This document shows positions 1 to 6,238 of a DNA stretch of 8,564 bases, piece after piece. How positions within the stretch are numbered: position 1 is the stretch's first letter; every line of letters begins with the position of its first letter. The position numbers were made by a program, and so were the translations under genes. Under the pieces are notes generated by a model. That model was not told where the DNA came from and did not search any database. It saw only the letters and a program-made list of their open reading frames with translations. Source of the stretch: an uncultured Collinsella sp. (lineage in GTDB: Bacteria; Actinomycetota; Coriobacteriia; Coriobacteriales; Coriobacteriaceae); contig CABQLM010000072.1 in assembly GCA_902465105.1 (NCBI GenBank), forward strand, positions 1 to 8,564, given 5' to 3'.

Positions 1-69
1 AGTCAGGACTGTCCGAGCAGGCGACCTTATATATTTGCCCTCCCCGGGGCTCCCGCCCGAACCCTTCAG

Positions 70-1434
70 CTAGTTCTTCAGCGAGTTCAGCGGCGCCGGG
101 AAGCGTCCACCGCGGTGGGCAAGCACGGTGCCGGCGTTGGGGTTCACCGGCATGATGGGTGCACGGCCAAACAGGCCGCCGTACTCGACGCAGTCGCCCA
201 CGCCCTTGCCGATGGCGGGGATCACGCGCACAGCCGTGGTCTTGTTGTTGATGACACCGATGGCCATCTCGTCGGCGATGATGCCGGCGATGGTCTCGAC
301 TGGGGTGTCGCCGGGGATGGCGATCATGTCCAGGCCGACGGAGCACACGCAGGTCATGGCCTCGAGCTTCTCGAGCGAAAGCGCACCGGCCTCGACGGCG
401 GCGATCATGCCGGCATCCTCGGACACGGGGATAAAGGCGCCCGAGAGACCGCCCACGCTGGAGCTTGCCATGACGCCGCCCTTCTTGACGGCATCGTTGA
501 GCATGGCGAGCGCGCAGGTCGTGCCCGGGCCACCGCAGGTGCCCACGCCGATGATCTCGAGGATGCGCGCGACGGAGTCGCCAATGGCAGGCGTGGGAGC
601 CAGCGACAGGTCGACAATGCCCTTCTCGACACCCAGGCGATGGGCGGCTTCGCGGCTCATGAGCTCACCGGCGCGGGTGATCTTAAAGGCGGTCTGCTTG
701 ATTTTTTCGGCGACCTCCATCATCGATGCGGAATCGGGCAGTGTCTCCAGGGCTGCGGCCATAACGCCGGGGCCCGAGACGCCTACGTTGATGACGGCGT
801 CGGCCTCGCCACCGCCGTGGACGGCGCCCGCCATAAACGGGGAGTCCTCGACCATGTTGGCAAAGCAAACAAACTTGGAAGCGCCGACGGAATCCTGGTC
901 GGCCGTGAGTTTGGCGGCATCGATGATGGTCTGGGCGGCCATAAGCACGGCGTCCATGTTGATGCCGGCACGCAGGCTGGCGACGTTGACACTGGAGCAG
1001 ACGCGGCTGGTGGTGGCGAGCGCCTGGGGGATGGACTGGATGACGCGGCGGTCGGCGTCGCCGATGCCCTTCTGGACGAGTGCGGAGAAGCCGCCCAGAT
1101 AATCGATGCCGAGCGTCTCGGCCGCGCGGTCGAGGGCATGCGCGATGGGGGTGAGGTCCTCATCCTTGCAGCACGCGGCGATCTGCGCCACCGGGGTGAC
1201 GGAAACGCGCTTGTTGACGATGGGGATACCGTACTCGCGCTCGAGGTTCTCGGCGGTCTCGACCAGGTGCTCAGCCGTGTGCGTCACGTGGTCGTAGATC
1301 TTCGTGCACATGCGGTCGAGGTTCTCGTCACCGCAACCCATGAGCGAAACACCCATGGTGATGGTCCTGATGTCGAGGTTCTGCTCCTCAACCATGCCGC
1401 GGGTTTCCGCGATTTCTGCGGGCGTGATCGCCAT
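70..1434 (-). CDS. UPF0210 / PFL family protein (DUF711), unknown function
   Basis: The 454-residue product matches the UPF0210 (DUF711, 'PFL family') proteins in length and in sequence character from end to end. Recognisable family stretches are [16 protein letters not shown] (residues 16-31), [18 protein letters not shown] (275-292), the Gly-rich [10 protein letters not shown] (296-305), and near the C terminus [11 protein letters not shown] (396-406) and [12 protein letters not shown] (417-428). The family is named for fold similarity to pyruvate formate-lyase, but no reaction is established. No signal peptide or membrane segment is visible, so it should be cytoplasmic. The start is the ATG at 1434 because AGGAG lies 7 bases upstream and family members begin close to this point. 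An in-frame start at 1491 would fall inside a hairpin and lacks a good site. The small ACT-domain gene that often accompanies this family is absent from the window. It is the last gene of the minus-strand series, 108 bases after metH. Family assignment is firm; function is unknown. Confidence 0.92.
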   Translation of the reverse strand: MAITPAEIAETRGMVEEQNLDIRTITMGVSLMGCGDENLDRMCTKIYDHVTHTAEHLVETAENLEREYGIPIVNKRVSVTPVAQIAACCKDEDLTPIAHALDRAAETLGIDYLGGFSALVQKGIGDADRRVIQSIPQALATTSRVCSSVNVASLRAGINMDAVLMAAQTIIDAAKLTADQDSVGASKFVCFANMVEDSPFMAGAVHGGGEADAVINVGVSGPGVMAAALETLPDSASMMEVAEKIKQTAFKITRAGELMSREAAHRLGVEKGIVDLSLAPTPAIGDSVARILEIIGVGTCGGPGTTCALAMLNDAVKKGGVMASSSVGGLSGAFIPVSEDAGMIAAVEAGALSLEKLEAMTCVCSVGLDMIAIPGDTPVETIAGIIADEMAIGVINNKTTAVRVIPAIGKGVGDCVEYGGLFGRAPIMPVNPNAGTVLAHRGGRFPAPLNSLKN

Positions 1435-1441
1435 CCTTGCG

Positions 1442-1446
1442 CTCCT
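1442..1446 (-). promoter_or_regulatory. Ribosome binding site of the UPF0210 gene
   Basis: AGGAG on the minus strand, 7 bases before the ATG at 1434. It decides the start against the in-frame upstream start at 1491. Confidence 0.85.
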
Positions 1447-1479
1447 ATCTGCCAAAACGAGCATAGTCTTATCTATTCT

Positions 1480-1517
1480 AACGTGCCGCACGTGCCAAGT
1501 GGCGCATGCGGCACGTT
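1480..1517. repeat. Strong inverted repeat between metH and the UPF0210 gene
   Basis: The arms 1480-1490 and 1507-1517 are perfect 11-base reverse complements (core ACGTGCCGCA / TGCGGCACGT). The 16-base interval can pair further around an AAGT loop. On the minus strand it lies about 25 bases after the metH stop codon, but it is followed by TTAGAATAGATAAG rather than a T-run, so it is not a typical intrinsic terminator in the direction of transcription. On the plus strand it is followed by TTTT and one inner pair becomes a G-U wobble, so it would work better there, although no plus-strand gene precedes it. It may cause partial termination, stabilise the metH transcript 3' end, or be a protein-binding dyad. 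A weak promoter-like TTGGCA-17-TAGATA on the minus strand (1498 to 1470) overlaps it and could give the UPF0210 gene its own start of transcription. Confidence 0.6.
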
Positions 1518-1542
1518 TTGGTGCTCGGTTGTTTCCGTTGTG

Positions 1543-4101
1543 TTACTGCCCAAAGACCTCTTCGGCGATGCGAGCGCTTTCGGCGGCGTCCTTGGCGTAG
1601 TAGTCCGCGCCGATCTGCTTGGCGTATTCGGGGGTGAGTACGGCGCCGCCTACGATGATCTTGACGCCCGGCACCTCGGCATGAAGCAGCTTAATGGTCT
1701 CTTCCATGGCCACGACGGTGGTAGTCATAAGTGCCGAAAGACCGACGAGCTTGATGTCACGCTCCCGTACGGTCTTGAGCACCTCTTGCGGATCGACGTC
1801 GCGGCCTAGGTCAAAGACGGTATAGCCGTAGTTATCGAGCAGCATCTTGACGATGTTCTTACCGATGTCGTGGATATCGCCTTTAACGGTGGCCACACAG
1901 ATCTTGCCCTTGTCGGCAATCTCGCCGGCGGGCATCAGGCGCTTGATGGTGTCGAAGCCCACACGCGCTGCCTCGGCCGAGGCCATGAGCTGCGGCAAGA
2001 AGAACTTTCCCTGGTCAAAGAGGACGCCAACCTCGTCGAGGGCGGGGATAAAGTGATTGTTGATGAGGTCCATGGCGTCGTGATCCGCCAGCAGACGCTC
2101 GGTCTCGGCCGCGATCTCACCTTTGCGGCCCGAGACGACCATGCGACGGATCGAGTCGTCGTTGCCGTCGGTGCCGGCGGTGCCAGCAGCGGGCGCGGCG
2201 TCGGTCGATATCGCCTGGGCCGCCGCCGGGTTTGCGGCGATCTTGTACGGATCGGTCCAGCCGGCGTAGCGCTCGATGTATCCGGTCGAGCCCTCGTCCT
2301 CAACGCTCAGGACGCGATAGCTGTAGACGGTATCCATAAAGCGCTTGGAGCCCGGGTTCATGATGGGGGCGTCCAAGCCTGCGCCGAAGGCGGCAGCCAA
2401 AAAGACCGAGCCCAGCAGCGGGCGGGCGGGCAGACCAAAGCTGATGTTCGACACGCCGAGCGCGCATTTGACGCCCAGACGCTCCTTACACAGGGACATG
2501 GCGCGCAGGATCTGTTCGGCCTGGCGTTGATTGGTCGAGGCGGTCATGACCAGGCAGTCGATGAGGATGCGGTCCGGTCCGATGCCGTAGCGGGCGGCCT
2601 CGGCCACGATGCGCTCGGCGATGGCAAAGCGAGCCTCGGCGGTATCGGGAATGCCGCCTTCGTCGAGCGTGAGGCCGACGACGTTGGTGCCGTAATGGGC
2701 GACCAGCGGAAAGATCTCATCCATGATCTGCTGTTTACCATTGACCGAGTTGATGATGGGCTTGCCGGCGTAGCGGCGCACGGCGGCCTCGACGGCCGTG
2801 GGGTCGGTGGAGTCGATCTGCAGTGGCAGGAGCGTGGAGCCCTGGAGCTGCTCGGTGGCCTGTTGGATGACCTGGACCTCGTCGATCTCGGGCAGGCCCA
2901 CATTGACGTCCAGGATGTCGGCGCCCTGTTCCTGCTGGCTGATGCCCTGACTCACGACGTAGTCAAGGTCACCGTCGCGCAGGGCTTGCTGCAGGCGCTT
3001 TTTGCCGGTGGGATTGATGCGCTCGCCGATGACGGCAATCTTGTGACCGTCACAGGGAAGGTCCACGACCGTCTGAGCGCTCGTGACCGACATGCTGGGC
3101 TTGCGGTGGCGCGGGCTGGGCGTGTGATTGTCGATAAGCGTGCGCAGGGCGGCCATGTGCGCCGGCGTGGTTCCGCAACAGCCGCCCACAACGCTTACGC
3201 CGTCGGCGATCATGCCGTCGACGGCTTTGGCGTATTCGGGGGCCTGGATGTCAAAGACGGTGTTACCGTCGTCGTCCACGTGGGGGAGTCCTGCGTTGGC
3301 CTGCACCATAACGGGCTTGTCCGTAACGGTGAGCATACGTGCGGCGAGTCCTCGGAGCTCGGCCGGTCCCTGGCTGCAGTTAATGCCCAGGACGTCGGCG
3401 CCGATGGCGTCGAGCGTGATGGCGGCCACCTCGGGACTCGTACCCAGGAATGTGCGGCCGTCCTCCTCAAAGGTCATGGTGGCAAAGACGGGCAGGTCGG
3501 AGTTCTCGCGGCAGGCAAGGACCGCCGCCTTGATCTCGGCAAGGTCGGTCATGGTCTCGATAATAAAGAGGTCCACACCCGCGGCGACGCTGGCGCGCAC
3601 CTCCTCGGCAAAGAGATCATAGGCCTCGTCGAAGCTGAGGGTACCCAAGGGGCGAAGCAGCGCGCCGATGGGGCCGATATCGCCGGCGACGTAGCGGGCA
3701 CCGGCCGCGCGGGCGCAGGCGACAGCGGCGGCAAAGACATCTGCCACGGTGGCGGCACCGTCGAGCTTGTGGGCGTTGGCGCCAAAGGTGTTGGCGGTGA
3801 TCACGTCGCAGCCGGCCTCGACGTACTGACGCTGGATGTCGGTAATGACTTGGGGCTCCTCAAAGTTGAGCAGCTCGGGCAGGGCGCCGGCCTTCATGCC
3901 GGCCGCCTGCAGCATGGTGCCCATGCCACCGTCGAACAGCAGGTGTCCCGTGCCCTCGATGGCGGCGCGCAGGCGATCGTCCTTAATGCGAAGGTCGTCG
4001 ATTGTGCGCGTCTTGTACGTGGCGCCATTGCGGCGTGCGGCATCAACGGGCGCCGCCAACGCGGCACCGTCCAGATCATGAGTGATAAGCGGAGTAAACA
4101 T
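1543..4101 (-). CDS. metH: Cobalamin-dependent methionine synthase lacking the reactivation domain
   Basis: This 852-residue enzyme transfers the methyl group of 5-methyltetrahydrofolate through cobalamin to homocysteine, giving methionine and tetrahydrofolate in the cytoplasm. The homocysteine domain (about 54-325) opens with LLFDGGMGTMLQ and holds the three zinc ligands Cys242 (GINCSQGP) and Cys308/Cys309 (VGGCCGTTP). The pterin/methyltetrahydrofolate domain (about 355-600) shows NPTG (363-366), DVNVG (398-402) and SNISFG (551-556). An Ala/Pro/Thr-rich linker (about 622-649) leads to the B12 cap helices (about 653-725). The Rossmann-like B12 domain (about 732-850) has GDIHDIGKN with the lower-axial ligand His744, then SAL (789-791) and VGG (817-819). 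The protein stops there: the S-adenosylmethionine-binding activation domain of about 1200-residue MetH is missing and is encoded by the next gene upstream, as in Thermotoga maritima. The ATG at 4101 is preferred over TTG at 4104 because AGGAG sits 7 bases before it. About 53 residues precede the homocysteine domain, more than usual. Confidence 0.96.
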   Translation of the reverse strand: MFTPLITHDLDGAALAAPVDAARRNGATYKTRTIDDLRIKDDRLRAAIEGTGHLLFDGGMGTMLQAAGMKAGALPELLNFEEPQVITDIQRQYVEAGCDVITANTFGANAHKLDGAATVADVFAAAVACARAAGARYVAGDIGPIGALLRPLGTLSFDEAYDLFAEEVRASVAAGVDLFIIETMTDLAEIKAAVLACRENSDLPVFATMTFEEDGRTFLGTSPEVAAITLDAIGADVLGINCSQGPAELRGLAARMLTVTDKPVMVQANAGLPHVDDDGNTVFDIQAPEYAKAVDGMIADGVSVVGGCCGTTPAHMAALRTLIDNHTPSPRHRKPSMSVTSAQTVVDLPCDGHKIAVIGERINPTGKKRLQQALRDGDLDYVVSQGISQQEQGADILDVNVGLPEIDEVQVIQQATEQLQGSTLLPLQIDSTDPTAVEAAVRRYAGKPIINSVNGKQQIMDEIFPLVAHYGTNVVGLTLDEGGIPDTAEARFAIAERIVAEAARYGIGPDRILIDCLVMTASTNQRQAEQILRAMSLCKERLGVKCALGVSNISFGLPARPLLGSVFLAAAFGAGLDAPIMNPGSKRFMDTVYSYRVLSVEDEGSTGYIERYAGWTDPYKIAANPAAAQAISTDAAPAAGTAGTDGNDDSIRRMVVSGRKGEIAAETERLLADHDAMDLINNHFIPALDEVGVLFDQGKFFLPQLMASAEAARVGFDTIKRLMPAGEIADKGKICVATVKGDIHDIGKNIVKMLLDNYGYTVFDLGRDVDPQEVLKTVRERDIKLVGLSALMTTTVVAMEETIKLLHAEVPGVKIIVGGAVLTPEYAKQIGADYYAKDAAESARIAEEVFGQ

Positions 4102-4108
4102 CAATGAG

Positions 4109-4113
4109 CTCCT
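4109..4113 (-). promoter_or_regulatory. Ribosome binding site of metH, next to a palindromic element
   Basis: AGGAG on the minus strand, 7 bases from the ATG at 4101 and only 4 from the TTG at 4104, which favours the ATG. The site begins 5 bases after the end of the palindromic element's arm at 4119, so a folded hairpin in the transcript would sit directly beside it. Confidence 0.85.
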
Positions 4114-4118
4114 AACCT

Positions 4119-4274
4119 GCCATTTGGGGACGGGGTAGAAATGGTAGAAATAAAGCTTGACAACGATGCTTGCGTGTCAGTGGCTTACCGTATTGCGATT
4201 CCGCTATAAACCGATCCACAATACGGCAAAAGTCAAGCGCTAAATCTACCATTTCTACCCCGTCCCCAAATGGC
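4119..4274. repeat. 156-base palindromic element with 30-base perfect inverted arms (REP/MITE-like)
   Basis: Bases 4119-4148 and 4245-4274 are perfect reverse complements over 30 bases; each arm contains GGGGACGGGGTAGAAATGG or its complement. The pairing continues without gaps, with four mismatches in six positions and then seven more pairs (GCTTGAC at 4155-4161 with 4232-4238), giving 39 of 43 matching. A second, inner dyad is CCGTATTG (4188-4195) with CAATACGG (4219-4226). The whole element can therefore fold into one long hairpin, in DNA or RNA. No transposase is encoded and no flanking direct duplication is visible. The GGGGACGG core resembles short palindromic repeats that are spread by REP-associated Y1 transposases in many genomes; that identification is inferred. 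It fills the gap between the reactivation gene and metH, overlaps the 3' end of the former, and is almost surely transcribed as part of the operon. Confidence 0.85.
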
Positions 4275-5055
4275 TGGAATAGCAGGTGGTGTGGGCGGCG
4301 CGGAAGCGGCAGTGCTCGCGCATGCGGCAGATATTGCAGGTGGGGCGGCTCTGGGCGTCGTGGACCTCGCCGTCAAACAGACCGATCACCGCGGTCACGC
4401 TCTTGGTGGGCATGAGCAGGCTGGTAGGCGTGACGGTAAGCCCGATGAGCCGCGTGGCGTTGAGCGCATTCACGATCGAGCGTTGTGCCGTAAGCGGGCA
4501 GTCGCCGTATCCGGGACTGAAGCGCCAGTTACCGGCGAGTCCGTGTGCGGCGGCCGCAGCCTTGACCTGCTGGTCCATCTGCTCGACGGCAGCTTCCACA
4601 TAGGCAGAGCACGCGGCATCGAGCACAGCTCCCTCTAGGGGCTGCTGGGCTCCCGTGGTGCGCAGGCGACGCTCGGCGTCCATGCCGAGGGTGCATGCCA
4701 TGAGCGCGGCAAATCGGGCGTCTTTGAGATGTCGATAGATATCGCGACCGCGCAGCTCAACGTTGGTGCCGACCAGACGGATACAGGGATCTCCCTGCTC
4801 GTCCACACCCGTGGCATCGACGGCAAACACGCGTCGCACGCCACGGGGCTCAATGTCCAGTTCCAAACGTTCAACGACAAGCTCAATACGCTGCGACAGC
4901 CCGGGCTCAATCTGCTGACCGCCGTAGCCCAGGTAGCGCAACATCTCGGCACGATCGACGCGGGGATGGTGGGCATCATCGATACGATAAAGCGCCGGCG
5001 ACGCAAGGTCGGCCGGCACTTCGACAGCGGTTGTATCGATGTGCGGTTTTTCCAT
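4255..5055 (-). CDS. Stand-alone methionine synthase reactivation (AdoMet-binding) domain protein
   Basis: The 266-residue protein corresponds to the C-terminal activation domain of large MetH enzymes. That domain binds S-adenosylmethionine and, with an electron donor, re-methylates cobalamin that has been oxidised to the inactive cob(II)alamin state. The key visible motif is RFSPGYGDCPL (178-188), the equivalent of the Arg-x3-Gly-Tyr AdoMet-binding stretch of E. coli MetH, followed by TSLLMPTKSVTAVIGL (211-226), where the family has its second conserved segment. The C terminus adds a cysteine cluster, C240-x2-C243-x5-C249, with Cys258 beyond, which is absent from E. coli MetH and could bind a metal or iron-sulfur cluster (inference). 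The start at 5055 overlaps the metF stop as TAATG, with GGAG 11 bases upstream inside metF, so translation is coupled. The partner MetH, encoded 153 bases downstream, lacks this domain. The last residues after Ser260 and the TAG stop are encoded by an arm of a palindromic element. Confidence 0.9.
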   Translation of the reverse strand: MEKPHIDTTAVEVPADLASPALYRIDDAHHPRVDRAEMLRYLGYGGQQIEPGLSQRIELVVERLELDIEPRGVRRVFAVDATGVDEQGDPCIRLVGTNVELRGRDIYRHLKDARFAALMACTLGMDAERRLRTTGAQQPLEGAVLDAACSAYVEAAVEQMDQQVKAAAAAHGLAGNWRFSPGYGDCPLTAQRSIVNALNATRLIGLTVTPTSLLMPTKSVTAVIGLFDGEVHDAQSRPTCNICRMREHCRFRAAHTTCYSSHLGTG

Positions 5056-5927
5056 TACCCCAAGCGCTCCATAATGGTTGCGGCGATTGCAGGACGATTC
5101 ATAGTGTACAGGTGCAGACCGGCGGCGCCGTGCTCCTTGAGGTCGCAAAGCTGACGGGCGGCATAATCTACACCGGCTGCCTGCAAGCTCTCGGGGTCGT
5201 TCTCGTACTTGGCGAGAATCTTGATGACGGGGGAGGGCAGCGACGCGCCGCACATAAAGACCATGCGGCTGATCTGCGACTTGCCCATAAACGGCATAAT
5301 GCCCGCGGTAACGGGCACGGTGATACCGGCCTTGTCGGCAAGCTCGCGAAAACGGTAGAAGCACTCGTTATCAAAAAAGAGCTGCGTCACAAAGAAGCTC
5401 GCGCCGGCGTCCTGTTTTTGCTTGAGGTATTCGACCGAAGCGTTGAGATCCTCACAGGCAATGTGACCCTCGGGGTAGGCTGCGGCGCCCACGCAAAAGC
5501 CGGCGTCGACGAGCTCGGGGATGAGATCGCGGGCGTAGGCGTAGTCCGAGGCGGGCTTGTCGTCCTCGGTCGCGCCGGCGGGAAGATCACCGCGCAGGGC
5601 CAGCACATTTTCTACGCCGGCGGAGCGGTACTCGTCGATCTTGGCGGCAATATCGGCATGCGTGCGGCCAACGCAGGTGAGGTGTGCGACCGAGGGCGTA
5701 TTGAATTCGCTCGTAATCATATGTGCGATGGGGGCGGTGGCGGCGCCGTTGCCCGAGCCGCCGGCCGAGCAGGTGACCGAGACAAAGCTCGGCGAAAGAT
5801 TGCACAGATTGCCTGCCACTTCGCGAGCCGTGTCGAGGGTCAGCTCGCCCTTGGGCGGGAACATCTCAAACGAAACGGGCGCGGTGCCTTGGGATGCTGC
5901 CTGCTTAAAAACCTCGTCGACGCGCAT
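5055..5927 (-). CDS. metF: 5,10-methylenetetrahydrofolate reductase
   Basis: The enzyme reduces 5,10-methylenetetrahydrofolate to 5-methyltetrahydrofolate with FAD and NAD(P)H, supplying the methyl donor for methionine synthase. The 290-residue length fits bacterial MetF, an FAD-binding TIM barrel. Family motifs appear in order: SFEMFPPKGE (19-28) with the catalytic Glu21, VSVTCSAGGSG (49-59), AHLTCVGRT (81-89), LALRGDLP (109-116) with Asp114, YPEGH (151-155), FFVTQLFFD (178-186), VTAGIMP (206-212) and LHLYTMNR (271-278). The start is the ATG at 5927, 6 bases after a strong AGGAG; the in-frame codon at 5969 has no comparable site and would add 14 unlike residues. It is the first gene of the methionine operon and its TAA stop overlaps the next start codon. 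No AdoMet or cobalamin riboswitch is recognisable in its short leader. Its position beside metH points to methionine synthesis rather than acetogenesis, since no other methyl-branch carbon-fixation genes are here. Confidence 0.96.
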   Translation of the reverse strand: MRVDEVFKQAASQGTAPVSFEMFPPKGELTLDTAREVAGNLCNLSPSFVSVTCSAGGSGNGAATAPIAHMITSEFNTPSVAHLTCVGRTHADIAAKIDEYRSAGVENVLALRGDLPAGATEDDKPASDYAYARDLIPELVDAGFCVGAAAYPEGHIACEDLNASVEYLKQKQDAGASFFVTQLFFDNECFYRFRELADKAGITVPVTAGIMPFMGKSQISRMVFMCGASLPSPVIKILAKYENDPESLQAAGVDYAARQLCDLKEHGAAGLHLYTMNRPAIAATIMERLG

Positions 5928-5933
5928 ATCGTG

Positions 5934-5938
5934 CTCCT
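5934..5938 (-). promoter_or_regulatory. Ribosome binding site of metF
   Basis: AGGAG, within AAAGGAG, on the minus strand, 6 bases before the ATG at 5927. It fixes the metF start. Confidence 0.88.
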
Positions 5939-5971
5939 TTAGATGCCTGGATGCGATGTTTTGTTGCAAGG

Positions 5972-5977
5972 ATTCTA
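5972..5977 (-). promoter_or_regulatory. Candidate -10 element for the metF operon
   Basis: The minus strand reads TAGAAT here, fitting the TAnnnT pattern of actinobacterial -10 boxes, with TG directly in front. Transcription would begin near 5965, giving a leader of roughly 38 bases, too short for a riboswitch. No good -35 box lies 16-18 bases upstream, so the promoter may need an activator. The dyad at 6011-6030 lies about 56 bases upstream of the predicted start, a position typical for one. Confidence 0.35.
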
Positions 5978-6010
5978 CAGTACCACTGCGCTAAGGTGGA
6001 GTTTCTCTCA

Positions 6011-6030
6011 CGATTTGGTGATACCAATCG
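6011..6030. promoter_or_regulatory. Dyad TTGGT-gat-ACCAA in the divergent region, possible operator
   Basis: TTGGT (6015-6019) and ACCAA (6023-6027) form a perfect dyad with a 3-base centre; the flanks CGA and TCG extend it if the single T at 6014 is skipped. A second dyad with related half-sites, TGGTAT (6096-6101) and ATACCA (6112-6117), lies about 85 bases away. Location upstream of metF suggests a regulator site, but no regulator gene in the window identifies it. Confidence 0.35.
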
Positions 6031-6095
6031 AAAATGCTTCGCTATCGGCAATTCCTATAACAGAGCGGTCAATGTAGGATGGGGGCTATATTGAA

Positions 6096-6117
6096 TGGTA
6101 TCTGATGCGAAATACCA
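6096..6117. promoter_or_regulatory. Dyad TGGTAT-n10-ATACCA in the divergent region
   Basis: Perfect 6-base inverted half-sites at 6096-6101 and 6112-6117. Their TGGT/ACCA core is shared with the dyad at 6011-6030, so both might be bound by the same protein. The spacing differs, which weakens the case. Confidence 0.25.
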
Positions 6118-6194
6118 GTTAATAGAGTCCCATTCCAAGTTGACTACCCTTAAACCATGGGGAGAGGTCTGCAATTTATACAGTTGATTGGCTG

Positions 6195-6224
6195 TTGAGG
6201 GTGGCAACGCCGCCTCGATAGGGT
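6195..6224 (+). promoter_or_regulatory. Candidate promoter for the glutamine synthetase gene (TTGAGG-18-TAGGGT)
   Basis: TTGAGG (6195-6200) and TAGGGT (6219-6224) are separated by 18 bases and fit the loose actinobacterial TTGAc/g and TAnnnT boxes. Transcription would start near 6231, giving a leader of about 125 bases, and the pentamer array at 6239-6276 would then lie just downstream. An alternative -10, TAAGCT at 6287-6292, would place the array over the -35 region, as expected for an activator, and would give a leader of about 57 bases. The sequence alone does not decide between them. Confidence 0.3.
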
Positions 6225-6238
6225 AACCTCATTGATTG

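Noticed and set aside
1..69. Possible terminator after the UPF0210 gene (CCCCGGGG palindrome)
   Set aside because: The palindrome has no loop, no longer stem can be built around it, and no T-run follows on the minus strand; nothing else is recognisable in these bases.
115..1809. Long plus-strand open frame of 564 codons opposite the UPF0210 gene and the metH end
   Set aside because: It runs antisense to two well-supported genes, crosses their intergenic gap, has a low-complexity Gly/Asp/His-rich translation and shows no recognisable domain; such frames are common opposite GC-rich genes.
1870..4107. Plus-strand open frame of 745 codons opposite metH
   Set aside because: It mirrors the metH codons, is rich in Gly, Asp, Val and His, and has no family motif or ribosome site; it is a shadow of metH.
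4255..5364. Longer version of the reactivation gene starting at 5364
   Set aside because: The extra 103 residues would overlap the conserved C-terminal third of metF in another frame and look like an out-of-frame translation; the TAATG overlap at 5055 gives a natural start.
6196..6231. T-box-like sequence (GGGTGGCAACGC) upstream of glutamine synthetase
   Set aside because: It resembles the T-box consensus and TGAGG/CCTCA could close a helix. However, no Stem I with specifier loop, no following terminator and no nearby ribosome site are visible, and the same bases form a simpler hairpin (6197-6216) or overlap a candidate promoter.
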